Positions 34,949-48,000 of a stretch of DNA of 64,000 nucleotides are shown here, piece after piece (the stretch's first letter is position 1; each line of letters opens with the position of its first letter). The notes beneath the pieces were generated by a model that was not told the origin of the DNA, did not search any database, and saw nothing but the letters and a program-made list of their open reading frames with translations. A program made the translations under genes and the position numbers. The stretch lies in contig NZ_FRAM01000001.1 of assembly GCF_900142325.1 (NCBI RefSeq), positions 1,054,001-1,118,000 on the forward strand, given 5' to 3'. This DNA is from Epilithonimonas mollis (lineage in GTDB: Bacteria; Bacteroidota; Bacteroidia; Flavobacteriales; Weeksellaceae).

Positions 34949-36358
34949 TTATTTTTTCAGAAGCAAAGCTATGTTTTCCACATGATGCGTTTGAGGAAAC
35001 ATATCGACCGGCAATATTTTCACCAGTTCATAATCTTCTTTCATCAGTGCGATATCTCTTGCCTGTGTGGCAGAATTACAGCTTACATACACGATCCTAT
35101 CCGGTGACAATTTCAGAATTTGTTCCACTACTTTTTGGTGCATTCCGTCTCTCGGTGGATCTGTAATCAGAACATCTGCTTTTGGGTGATTTTCAAGAAA
35201 CTCATCATTAAAAACATTTTTCATATCTCCGGCGTAGAAAGTTGTGTTTTTAAGACCATTCAGCTCCGCATGTTCAATGGCTGCATCAATGGCTTCCTGC
35301 ACGGCTTCGATTCCTATCACATGTTTTGCATTCCTGGCGACATATTGGGCAATCGTTCCTGTTCCTGTATAAAGATCATACACAACCTGGTCACCTGTGA
35401 GTTCCGCAAATTCAAGTGTTTTCCTGTATAATTCCAAAGCTTGCTTATAGTTTGTCTGGAAGAAAGATTTTGGCCCGATTTTAAACTTCAGCCCATCCAT
35501 CTCTTCGTACAGAAAACCATCTCCGAAATAAGTCTGGATATCCAGGTCATAAATACTGTCATTCCCTTTCGGATTGATAGCAAAAACCAATGTTTTAATC
35601 TGAGGGAAACTTGCGAGAAGGAAATCAAATAACTTTATTCTTTCTGCTTTCATTTCCTTGTAAAGCTGGAAAAGAACCATCCATTCTCCTTTGGAATTCT
35701 GGCGGAGCATCAAAGTTCTCAGAAAACCGGACTGTGCTTTTACATCATAAAATTCCAAACCATTTTCAACGGCATATTTTTTAACAGCGAGCCGAATTTG
35801 GTTTGATGGGTCTTCCTGAAGATAACATTCTTTGAGGTCAAGTATCTTGCTCCACATTCCCGGGATATGAAAACCCAAAGCATCTTTGTTACCGAAATTT
35901 TCTTCAGAGCTTATTTCGTATTGTGTTAGCCAGCGCGCATTGGAGAAAGAAAACTCCATCTTGTTTCTGTAGAAGTATTGTTCTTCTGAACCAAGAATCG
36001 GAATAATTTCAAAATCTGATACGCCGCCGATTCTTCTGATATTATTTACAACTTCATTATGTTTGAAATCGAGTTGCTTTTCATAAGCAATGTTCTGCCA
36101 TTTGCAGCCACCGCATGTGCCGAAATGGATACATCTGGGTTCAACTCTATTCTCAGAATATTCCAGAATTTCTACAGCTTCACCTTCAACATAATTGCTT
36201 TTTGACTTTTTTACTCTTACATTCACAAGGTCACCAGGAACGCCACCAGAAACTATTACGGTTTTTCCTTCTTCTGTTTTACCAACAGAAACTCCTTTCG
36301 CACCGGCGGAAAGGAGTCTGATATTTTCAAGAATTTGATTCTTTTTCTTATTCTTCAT
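34949..36358 (-). CDS. rlmD: 23S rRNA (uracil-5-)-methyltransferase RlmD
   Basis: 469 residues. Methylates a uracil of 23S rRNA (U1939 in Escherichia coli numbering) using S-adenosylmethionine. An N-terminal TRAM domain is followed by iron-sulfur cysteines (CIHFGTCGGCKWQN). The Rossmann-type methyltransferase motif is DLYTGTGTIAQYVARNAKHV. The catalytic Cys is in VYVSCNSATQARD. It starts 3 nt after the preceding TlpA-like gene ends. Confidence 0.94.
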   Translation of the reverse strand: MKNKKKNQILENIRLLSAGAKGVSVGKTEEGKTVIVSGGVPGDLVNVRVKKSKSNYVEGEAVEILEYSENRVEPRCIHFGTCGGCKWQNIAYEKQLDFKHNEVVNNIRRIGGVSDFEIIPILGSEEQYFYRNKMEFSFSNARWLTQYEISSEENFGNKDALGFHIPGMWSKILDLKECYLQEDPSNQIRLAVKKYAVENGLEFYDVKAQSGFLRTLMLRQNSKGEWMVLFQLYKEMKAERIKLFDFLLASFPQIKTLVFAINPKGNDSIYDLDIQTYFGDGFLYEEMDGLKFKIGPKSFFQTNYKQALELYRKTLEFAELTGDQVVYDLYTGTGTIAQYVARNAKHVIGIEAVQEAIDAAIEHAELNGLKNTTFYAGDMKNVFNDEFLENHPKADVLITDPPRDGMHQKVVEQILKLSPDRIVYVSCNSATQARDIALMKEDYELVKILPVDMFPQTHHVENIALLLKK

Positions 36359-36361
36359 TTA

Positions 36362-37858
36362 TTATTTCGTTTTTGCAGAATCAGCATTAGGACTCTGTTG
36401 CAACAAATCGTTCTGAAGCTGAGCCTGCGAATTCACAGACGGTGCTTGCAAACCGGAAACTTTATTCATTTCTCCTACAAATTTTTCATCACCAAGGTTA
36501 TAAAAAGTCTGACTGGCAACTTTTCCGTCTTTATCTATCAGAAAGAATCCTGGGATCTTGAACCCATAGATAAAATATTTTTTTGCGTAATCAGAAGACA
36601 AACCGCCTTCAGCATAGTAATTAGTTCCTGGAATTCCTTTAAGCATAGCGTTCGCAGTTTTCGTAAATTGTTCTTTTGTATCATCTACATTCACAAATGC
36701 AAAGTTTACTTTCGACTTATAAAAATTTACAACTTCCTTCAGAACAGGAATTGTGGATTGAGCAATATAAGGATTCCATGAAGCATAGGTCATTACCAAA
36801 GTAGGTTTGCCATTAGATTCAAGATTTCCGGATTTACCATCCAGTTTCACAAAATTAACTTTTGGTGCCTCTTCTCCTTTTTTTAATCCGAAAACAGCAT
36901 TGATAGCAGAGTTCAGGTCTTTTTTAACTTCAGAGTCTTTGATATACTCTTCGCTGACTTTTTTCACTTTTTCAACATCTGAAGTATATGGATTAAGATC
37001 AAATTTAGCAATTACGAAAGCCAATAAGTAGTCTTTTGTTTTTTGAGAAAGATCTTTATTTTCCGAAAGGTATCTCGCAAATATTGCTGACATGCTCGCA
37101 GTACTCTTATCTTTTTGCTTCTCTGCAAAAGTCTGGAAATTCTGACCAATTTTATTCAACAGATAGTTTCTGTAAACGGGCAGATTTTCTACCATCCTGT
37201 CATTATTTTTTGTCAAAGATTTTTCATAATCTGCAAACGTCTTGGAAACTTTGAATGAAGGGTCACCGATAATCTGTCCATGCGAAGTTTCATACTGAAC
37301 CAGAAAAGTAAGAATATTAGTGGTCAACTCATCTTTTTTAAGTTTAATAACCTCACTGTCCGGGCTTATTTTATCAGCCGTTTCATCCAGATTTTTTTCC
37401 AGATCAGAATGAACCTTTTTGATTTCAGTAAGAAAATCCGATTCTTTTTTTTGCAAAAGTTGCATATTCAGTTTAGAACTATAGCTTTGCAGATATTTTT
37501 GAGTTTCAGCGATAAAATCGTTATTTTTCTTGGCGTCGCCTTCGATTTTAAACATCTCAGGAAAAGTTCCTGCTTCACCAAAAATTTTAAGATCCTGCCC
37601 TTTTTTAAGGTAAATAAAATTCATCTTTCCTGCATATGTCATCGCATACATACCATTTTTTGGTGCTTTGAATTCTCCTTTAAAGTTTCCTTTTTCATCA
37701 ACTCCAATATTGATTAGCGGTAAAGTGGCAACACCAGAAGCTTCTATGAATTCTATTCTTTCCAAAGATGATCCACCTTTTACATTTCCTTCCACTTTTA
37801 TTTTGGAACAAGAAACGACTAACAAAGAAATTAAAAGAAGAAATAAGTACTTTTTCAT
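36362..37858 (-). CDS. TlpA-like thioredoxin-fold lipoprotein without CxxC
   Basis: 498 residues. Lipoprotein signal YLFLLLISLLVVSC with Cys at about 17. An N-terminal DUF4369-like beta domain is followed by a long helical middle part. A thioredoxin-like domain starts at about residue 345 (TLVMTYASWNPYIAQSTIPV). Where TlpA proteins carry WCxxC, this one has WNPYI, so both redox cysteines are absent. A cis-Pro-like region GIPGTNYYAEGG and a C-terminal PGFFLIDKDGKVASQ are kept. It probably lost thiol chemistry and may act in binding or assembly. First gene of the rlmD operon. Confidence 0.85.
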   Translation of the reverse strand: MKKYLFLLLISLLVVSCSKIKVEGNVKGGSSLERIEFIEASGVATLPLINIGVDEKGNFKGEFKAPKNGMYAMTYAGKMNFIYLKKGQDLKIFGEAGTFPEMFKIEGDAKKNNDFIAETQKYLQSYSSKLNMQLLQKKESDFLTEIKKVHSDLEKNLDETADKISPDSEVIKLKKDELTTNILTFLVQYETSHGQIIGDPSFKVSKTFADYEKSLTKNNDRMVENLPVYRNYLLNKIGQNFQTFAEKQKDKSTASMSAIFARYLSENKDLSQKTKDYLLAFVIAKFDLNPYTSDVEKVKKVSEEYIKDSEVKKDLNSAINAVFGLKKGEEAPKVNFVKLDGKSGNLESNGKPTLVMTYASWNPYIAQSTIPVLKEVVNFYKSKVNFAFVNVDDTKEQFTKTANAMLKGIPGTNYYAEGGLSSDYAKKYFIYGFKIPGFFLIDKDGKVASQTFYNLGDEKFVGEMNKVSGLQAPSVNSQAQLQNDLLQQSPNADSAKTK

Positions 37859-37875
37859 TTTAAAATTAATTTTTG

Positions 37876-37883
37876 CAAAAATA
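37876..37883 (-). promoter_or_regulatory. Candidate -7 element of the TlpA-like operon
   Basis: TATTTTTG on the minus strand matches TAnnTTTG, 17 nt before the ATG at 37858. The rest of 37884-38160 is AT-rich and shows no gene. Confidence 0.45.
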
Positions 37884-38162
37884 ATCTAATTAGGAATTGA
37901 AAAAAAATGAAATCCGTTTTTTATCAAAACATTAACAAAATAGATAGGTTCAGAATATACTTTATTGGGAATATTTGTAAAAGCCTGTCAATTGTTATTC
38001 TTAAATAAATTGATTAACAGAAAATATACAATATATTATTAGATAAATTAGAGAGGCATGGGTTTTCATAATTTTAAAAATTACAATCACTCTACTTAGA
38101 ATTCTTGTATTAAATTTCGCAAATAAATTTCGTTGTTATTTACCTAAAGTATATGCATAAAA

Positions 38163-38192
38163 AAACCTCAATCAAGTAAATGATTGAGGTTT
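38163..38192 (-). terminator. Terminator of the rRNA operon
   Basis: Perfect 12-bp stem AAACCTCAATCA (38163-38174) / TGATTGAGGTTT (38181-38192) followed by a T-run on the minus strand, just after 5S rRNA. Confidence 0.85.
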
Positions 38193-38199
38193 AAAAAAA

Positions 38200-38304
<105 letters not shown>

Positions 38305-38309
38305 AAATA

Positions 38310-38468
38310 AGGTATATGTTGTTAGTTATCGGTTGCTGGTTGATAGACTTCTTTACTATCAACTGTCAACTTCTAACTGTCAACTTTATTTAATCGATAA
38401 AAACGTTCACAAAGAGAGAACCTTAGTTGCGCAAGCAAACACTTGGGTTTATTGTAACCAATAGGCTA
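38310..38468. other. 23S-5S spacer with TATCAAC-type repeats and 23S trailer
   Basis: This spacer contains short repeats (CTATCAACTGTCAAC, CTAACTGTCAAC) and their complement (GTTGATAG), able to fold on themselves. The part near 38407-38450 is complementary in outline to the 23S leader (shared CACAAAGAGA and GCGCAA blocks) and is the likely RNase III processing stem. Confidence 0.5.
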
Positions 38469-41221
<2,753 letters not shown>

Positions 41222-41378
41222 CTATTTTTAGGTTACTCAAGCGCTTGTTTGCGCTCGGTTTTCTCTTTGTGATGTCTTTACCGTTAATGTCAATGATCTT
41301 AATTTCTTTTTATTTGTCTGATGAACGAATATTGTTTTTGGCTCTATCCGTAACTTTTAAATCAAACTCCTAAAACAG

Positions 41379-41452
41379 TGGAGAATAAGGGAGTCGAACC
41401 CTTGACCTCCTGCGTGCAAGGCAGGCGCTCTAGCCAGCTGAGCTAATTCCCC
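41379..41452 (-). tRNA. tRNA-Ala (TGC)
   Basis: 74-nt cloverleaf in the 16S-23S spacer. Anticodon arm CCTGC-CTTGCAC-GCAGG, anticodon TGC. Acceptor GGGGAAT / ATTCTCC. CCA is not encoded. Confidence 0.96.
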
Positions 41453-41531
41453 TCTAGTAGTTGTTGGCCTTTAGTTGTTAGTTGTCGGATTTAACCATAA
41501 ACTATCAACTCTAAACCATCAACTTTATTAG

Positions 41532-41605
41532 TAGTCTCGGGCAGGCTCGAACTGCCGACCTCTACATTATCAGTGTAGCGCTCTAACCAGCTGAGCTACG
41601 AGACT
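41532..41605 (-). tRNA. tRNA-Ile (GAT)
   Basis: 74-nt cloverleaf. Anticodon arm CTACA-CTGATAA-TGTAG, anticodon GAT. Acceptor AGTCTCG / CGAGACT. The tRNA-Ile then tRNA-Ala order is standard for rRNA operons. The 79-nt gap to tRNA-Ala carries the same TATCAAC-type repeats as the 23S-5S spacer. Confidence 0.96.
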
Positions 41606-41756
41606 CTCTCTAATTAATAATTATTAATTATTAATTATCTCTCTATCCCTTTACTAATTTCTAGTGGGTTTTATTTTTTATATAATCAACCGAGTAAAAA
41701 AACCAAAGCTTATTATTTGCATAAGCACTTTTTTTTATTTTTTGACGTATTGTCTC

Positions 41757-43276
<1,520 letters not shown>

Positions 43277-43427
43277 TGTTTGTTTGTCCTTATACTCAAA
43301 TTCAATTTTAAAAATTGACGCTTTGGTTTTTTTCCTTACTTGGTTGTTATATGTTATGTCAATGAACTTTGTTCTTTTCGCTTCCTCAGGAATCTTAATC
43401 TGTCATCTTGTCCCTGATTTGCGAGTG

Positions 43428-43459
43428 CAAAAGTAAAAAGTTTTTTTCAAACTACCAAA
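43428..43459 (-). promoter_or_regulatory. rRNA promoter P1
   Basis: Minus strand: TTTG -33 (43456-43459), 20-nt spacer, TACTTTTG -7 (43428-43435). It is the nearest of four promoters, about 150 nt upstream of 16S. Confidence 0.75.
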
Positions 43460-43552
43460 ACTTTTTTAAAGTTTTTTTTCGTAACCTTGAAATCTTTTCT
43501 GATATGTTTTAACTTGTTCTCTGCGCTTCCTCCTTCTCTCGAATCGGGACTG

Positions 43553-43584
43553 CAAAAGTAGAAAACTTTTTTGAAACTACCAAA
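43553..43584 (-). promoter_or_regulatory. rRNA promoter P2
   Basis: Minus strand: TTTG (43581-43584), 20-nt spacer, TACTTTTG (43553-43560). It lies 125 nt upstream of P1 and is very similar to it (shared TTTTGGTAGTTT block). Confidence 0.75.
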
Positions 43585-43679
43585 ACTTTTTTGAAGTTTT
43601 TTTTCAGCGATTATCTCTAATCCCTATCGTCTCTTTTCCTTTCTCTCCTGCGCCGCTAACCGTTTCCGATTTGCGAGTG

Positions 43680-43710
43680 CAAAGATATAAAAACTTTTTA
43701 TCCCGGCAAA
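43680..43710 (-). promoter_or_regulatory. rRNA promoter P3
   Basis: Minus strand: TTTG (43707-43710), 19-nt spacer, TATCTTTG (43680-43687). It lies 127 nt upstream of P2 and shares the downstream CACTCGCAAATC with P1. Confidence 0.75.
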
Positions 43711-43803
43711 ACTTTTTTTTGAAAAAAAATTAAATCTTAAATCCCTCCTCAATTTATTGTCTTATCCTTCTCCTGCGCTACCAATTCTCTCGTTTTGGTT
43801 CTG

Positions 43804-43836
43804 CAAATGTATGGTGAATATTGGCTTACTTGCAAA
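43804..43836 (-). promoter_or_regulatory. rRNA promoter P4
   Basis: Minus strand: TTTG (43833-43836), 21-nt spacer, TACATTTG (43804-43811). It lies 124 nt upstream of P3. Confidence 0.65.
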
Positions 43837-43997
43837 TCGGATTAACAATTAATTTACAATTGTGTAAAACTTAGTTAACTAACCTACTGTAATACAAAGT
43901 AATAATATGCAATTCAAAGTTATCCACATTATGTTAAATGAGATTTTGAAGGCCTCAACGGGGCTTATACACGGCAAATTCTGCGGCAAGGATAGTA

Positions 43998-44063
43998 GCG
44001 GTTATCCTTTTTGAGTTGTTCTGGCGGAGACAGAATAACTCAAAAAGATATGAGTGGATAGCC
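43998..44063. other. Structured hairpin element in the 43837-44239 gap
   Basis: Inner arms TTTTTGAGTTGTTCTG (44008-44023) and CAGAATAACTCAAAAA (44031-44046) pair at 15 of 16 positions around GCGGAGA. Outer arms GGTTATCC (44000-44007) and GGATAGCC (44056-44063) pair at 7 of 8 plus a wobble, with a 9-nt bulge. Just upstream is CGGCAAGGATAGTAGCGG. The layout resembles a small structured RNA or a dispersed repeat. No protein gene is visible in this 400-nt gap. Confidence 0.5.
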
Positions 44064-44239
44064 TGGTGACAAAAAAGGTTGGGAATGTCTGGGTTTTTTG
44101 GCAGCCGTCCAAATTTTTGTATTTATTTAATACCTTCAAAAGTTTGAGATTGTTCTTGAAAATTTTACTTCTTAATATATATGTAAGAAATAAAGTCTTT
44201 GCGGACTGTAATATTAATTACAACCATCTGGGTACAATT

Positions 44240-44596
44240 TTAATTTTTATTATACCTATTATATATATAGTATGAAAGTGACAGACCTAGTATATCTGCA
44301 ACGGCATCCCATACTTCAAGTGAGCGACCGAGTTTCATAATATCCTGAAGTATTTCCGTAAGCAATGCGTAGGAAATCAGAATGAGGGAAAAATAAAGGA
44401 AGGAAAACCTGGGAAACCGAAGTCTGAAGAAAAATCCCAAGGCTAGAAATATGGAGAAGTGTACCAGTTTGTCAAAATTCGGAAACATAAAGACGTATTC
44501 TTTATTTTCCAAGCCTGGGCGCAAAAGCATATAAGTAAGAAATGCCCAATAAATGGGCAATATGATCTTACTGTATTTTGTGATAATGTTATCCAA
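44240..44596 (-). CDS. VanZ-like family membrane protein
   Basis: About 118 residues with four membrane segments. VanZ-like markers include [20 protein letters not shown] and [26 protein letters not shown] (shorter cores FDKLVHF and GRSLEVWD). I prefer the TTG start at 44596, which overlaps the gcvH stop by 8 nt; the ATG at 44653 would overlap gcvH by 65 nt. The gene lies directly downstream of gcvH and is probably coupled to it. The function of these proteins is not established. Confidence 0.8.
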   Translation of the reverse strand: MDNIITKYSKIILPIYWAFLTYMLLRPGLENKEYVFMFPNFDKLVHFSIFLALGFFFRLRFPRFSFLYFSLILISYALLTEILQDIMKLGRSLEVWDAVADILGLSLSYYIYNRYNKN

Positions 44597-44966
44597 CGAC
44601 TTCCTGATATTCTTCTGCGGATAATAATGTGGACAGGTCTGCTGCGTCTGCAACTTTTAGTTTTATGATCCAGCCTTTTCCGTATGGATCTGTGTTTAGT
44701 AATTCTGGCTGATCTTCCAGATCGGCATTTACTTCTAACACTGTCCCTGAAACAGGCAGGTACAGGTCGGAAACAGTCTTCACTGCTTCTACACTTCCGA
44801 ATACATCTCCTTCATTAAGATCTTCGTCCACAGTATCAACATCTACGAAAACAATATCTCCCAACTCGCTCTGGGCATAATCCGTGATTCCGATGATAGC
44901 TGTGTCTCCTTCCACTTTGATCCATTCGTGGTCTTTGGTGTACTTTAGTTCTGATGGTGTGTTCAT
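44589..44966 (-). CDS. gcvH: Glycine cleavage system H protein
   Basis: 125 residues. Carries the lipoyl arm that shuttles the aminomethyl group between the P, T and L proteins of the glycine cleavage complex. The lipoylated Lys is at about residue 63 in [18 protein letters not shown]. Motifs [11 protein letters not shown] and [18 protein letters not shown] are typical. It has its own promoter and follows the sprA terminator. Confidence 0.97.
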   Translation of the reverse strand: MNTPSELKYTKDHEWIKVEGDTAIIGITDYAQSELGDIVFVDVDTVDEDLNEGDVFGSVEAVKTVSDLYLPVSGTVLEVNADLEDQPELLNTDPYGKGWIIKLKVADAADLSTLLSAEEYQEVVG

Positions 44967-44986
44967 TTTCTTTGATTAGGTTTACG

Positions 44987-45018
44987 CAAATTTAATTATA
45001 TAATTAGGATATGACAAT
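44987..45018 (-). promoter_or_regulatory. Promoter of gcvH
   Basis: Minus strand TAAATTTG -7 (44987-44994), 20-nt spacer, ATTG (45015-45018) as a near-match -33. It lies 20 nt before the ATG. Confidence 0.6.
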
Positions 45019-45039
45019 AGAATGAAAATAAATTATAAA

Positions 45040-45069
45040 AAAAGAGCAAACCTGTATGTCTGCTCTTTT
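45040..45069 (-). terminator. Terminator of sprA
   Basis: Arms AAAAGAGCA (45040-45048) and TGCTCTTTT (45061-45069), T-run on the minus strand, just after the sprA stop. Confidence 0.8.
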
Positions 45070-45078
45070 CTATTTAAA

Positions 45079-48000
45079 TTAATTACTTGCGCCTCCGAAT
45101 GTCATAGTGGCTGTGATACCAGCTCTGATTGTCGAAAGTGGGAAGGCTGTAGAAATCTTATACTTGGTCATCATCTGATCGTAAAAGAACTTCAGGTTCA
45201 GATTCTGTGACATATTATAGTCTGCAGAAAGCTTAAGACTGAAAATCTTCTGACCGCCTGTAACCTGAGAATCATCTATCAATATATTAGTAATTGTTGT
45301 TTTACTGTCTCTCATTGACAAGTCTGCTCTCATATTAAGATCACTCTTGATGTCTCTTCCTTTTCCTTTATAATTGATTCTGATCTTAAGATCTTTCAGA
45401 ATGTATCCGTAACCGACAACGAACTCGTTTCCTAATTCCTCTGTCAAAGTCGTGTTCACCAATCCTAATATATAAGTTCTGTCTCTGTTATAATTGAACC
45501 TGAACTGCATATTATTTCTCATTGTGACGTCAAACCCAACCAAAGGTGAAAAAGATTCCACATATCCAACCTGAGTGAATGTGTACGGATTGTATCTGTT
45601 ACCATTGGTATCATAAGCCGTACTCGGATCTCTCAGATCTCTGTCAAAATAATCCACACTGGCCTGAATACCCGACATTGTATATGTCGATATATAAGAA
45701 TGTAAAACATCAAATTTAGTAAACTGACTGTTTATAATCGGGACATTTTTAAGTCCGGAATAAACCAGCTTCCAGTTTGGCAACGGCACACCAGCTTTTG
45801 TAGGATTTCCTAATTTTTTCGGAGACTTACCTTCTATCGCTGCTTTGAAAGCCGGGATCAGAACATAAGAATTACTTTTGGAATAGCCTGCAGTGTAACC
45901 CTCCAAATCTCTGACGCCTTCGTACTGCTGAGAAATTGCCAGCGCATTCTCTTTTATGGCCTGATAAATAGCATCGCTGCCTTTGAATGCAGTATTGAAA
46001 GACCATGCTGTATTGGAATGTGTGATCAATTCTGTGGCGAAAGCATCTCTGTAGCCGCGGTAGCCTAAATCATCTGTAACATTATAACCACCCTGAATAT
46101 AATTTCTGCTATAATTTTGTAAAACATTGAAATCAATTCTGAGATCGTTCGCAGGCATGATCTGCAAATCTGCTGTCAGATTTCGGTTATTCAGCTCAGA
46201 ATAAGGGTCACTCATTAATGTTGAATTGGAAACCCAACCGTTTTCAATGACAGTTCTTCTGATGTCTGCCTGTGACCCCAAAAGGAATCCAATAGTAGGA
46301 CCTCCTAAAGTCTGCCCGTATCCATAAAAATTAGGTGCAGATAAAACACCAGGCAAAACAATCCCGTTATTTTCATTATAATTGAAATTGAACTGCTTCA
46401 TGGATGTCAATGCATAAGCAATAGCCTGAAGCGGCTTCAGTTTATTTTTGAATTTATAACTCTTGAACTTGAACCTGCTGTTCTTTTTGGTAGATGCAGT
46501 ATTGTAAACGTTCGCAAGTGAATCGATCTCCTGACGGCGTTTCTGCATAGTCTCATTTATTTTTCTGAAATAACTGAACTTGCTAAAGAACTTTGGCACA
46601 TCAACAGTAGAAGTGGCTACAATTGCATTGGTGTTCTGAGAGATATTACCGAGGTTTTCTATTTTATCTTCAAACAAAACATTTCGGGTTGCCGTGGATC
46701 TTGCATTCCAGTTATACTGGAACTGGTAGCTCAATTCTGCATTGATGAAATCCAAATATGGAAGATACTCAAACGGCAGTCTGTAGTTCAGCTGTGCCCT
46801 GTGATTATACAACACCGGTCGACCAGCTCTGAAAGGATTGCTAAAGATGGAACGGTTATTCATAGAATTCACATCCATCTGATCATTCAGGGTTTTGGTC
46901 TCTGAGTTGATTTCCAGTTTCAGGGATTTTGTAAAATTAAATCCTAAACTATACTGCCAGCCGAAGAAGAAGTTTCTGTTTCTGATGGTTTCAAAATCCT
47001 GACCTGCGTTTCCGGAAAGTAAAGCATCTACATTCCTATATTCTAATTCGTTATAATTCCTGTCCAAAATTGTTCTAAAAGACAACCTTGTCGGAACCGG
47101 ATTAAAATTAAACTCCTTAACCCATCTCAGATATTTATATGATTTGGCAGTATCGCTCACCATTTTATTAAAAGGCTTCAGAACATAAGGTTTGAAGGTG
47201 TAGTTGTACTCCACATAACCGTTCAGATATTGTCTGTAGTTTTTCTTTGTATAAACATCACGATAGAAGTCATCATTATAAATTGCCGTCACACTCAGGT
47301 TTTCCACATCATAGAATCTGGCCTTCTTGTCAGGATTCATTCTGTCTTTTCTCATATTCACAACACCGATGCTTCTTTGCTGCGTGTAGGTTCGGACTAC
47401 TTTTTTCAGCTCATCCTGATTCGGTGCTTTTTTCAGCTCGATGTCATTATCCAGCGGATTATATTTAGGATCTGTTATGGTTTGTGTATAAGAATAATTC
47501 AACGGGATTTTCATTCCCGCTTTCTCCGGCAAGAACTTGTCAACATTTACAGTCGTGTTGATGCTGAAAGCGGAGTTTTCGTCCTGCGATCTTTCTGAAG
47601 GTTTCTGGTCAATCGCTCCGAACCCGATAGATGCATAGGAAGCATTGGCATTAACCATTGCAAAGTCTCCAAGATTAAAGTTCAAGCTGGCATTTCCAGC
47701 ATAACCACCTTTATTTTCGATTTCGGAAAGACGGATTTCGTTCACCCAAAGTACCAAAGTTTTCGCCTGGGTGCTGTTATTCCTGACACCGATCATAATG
47801 GTTGTTACATTTCCAATACTTGGGCGTCCTTTTACATAGATCTTTTTATTCTCATCGTTTGCATAATCGAAAAGATAACGGTCATCAATGCGGATTCCTG
47901 AACCCGGTTCTCTAAGCAATTCATCTCTTTTTAACTTGGCATTTACAAAATTTTCCACTTCCAGATTTACAGTATTCTCATCCGGCCAGATGTCCAGTGG

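Noticed and set aside
43920-43928. Perfect DnaA box TTATCCACA
   Set aside because: A single box, no cluster, no dnaA or AT-rich unwinding element next to it; not evidence of an origin.
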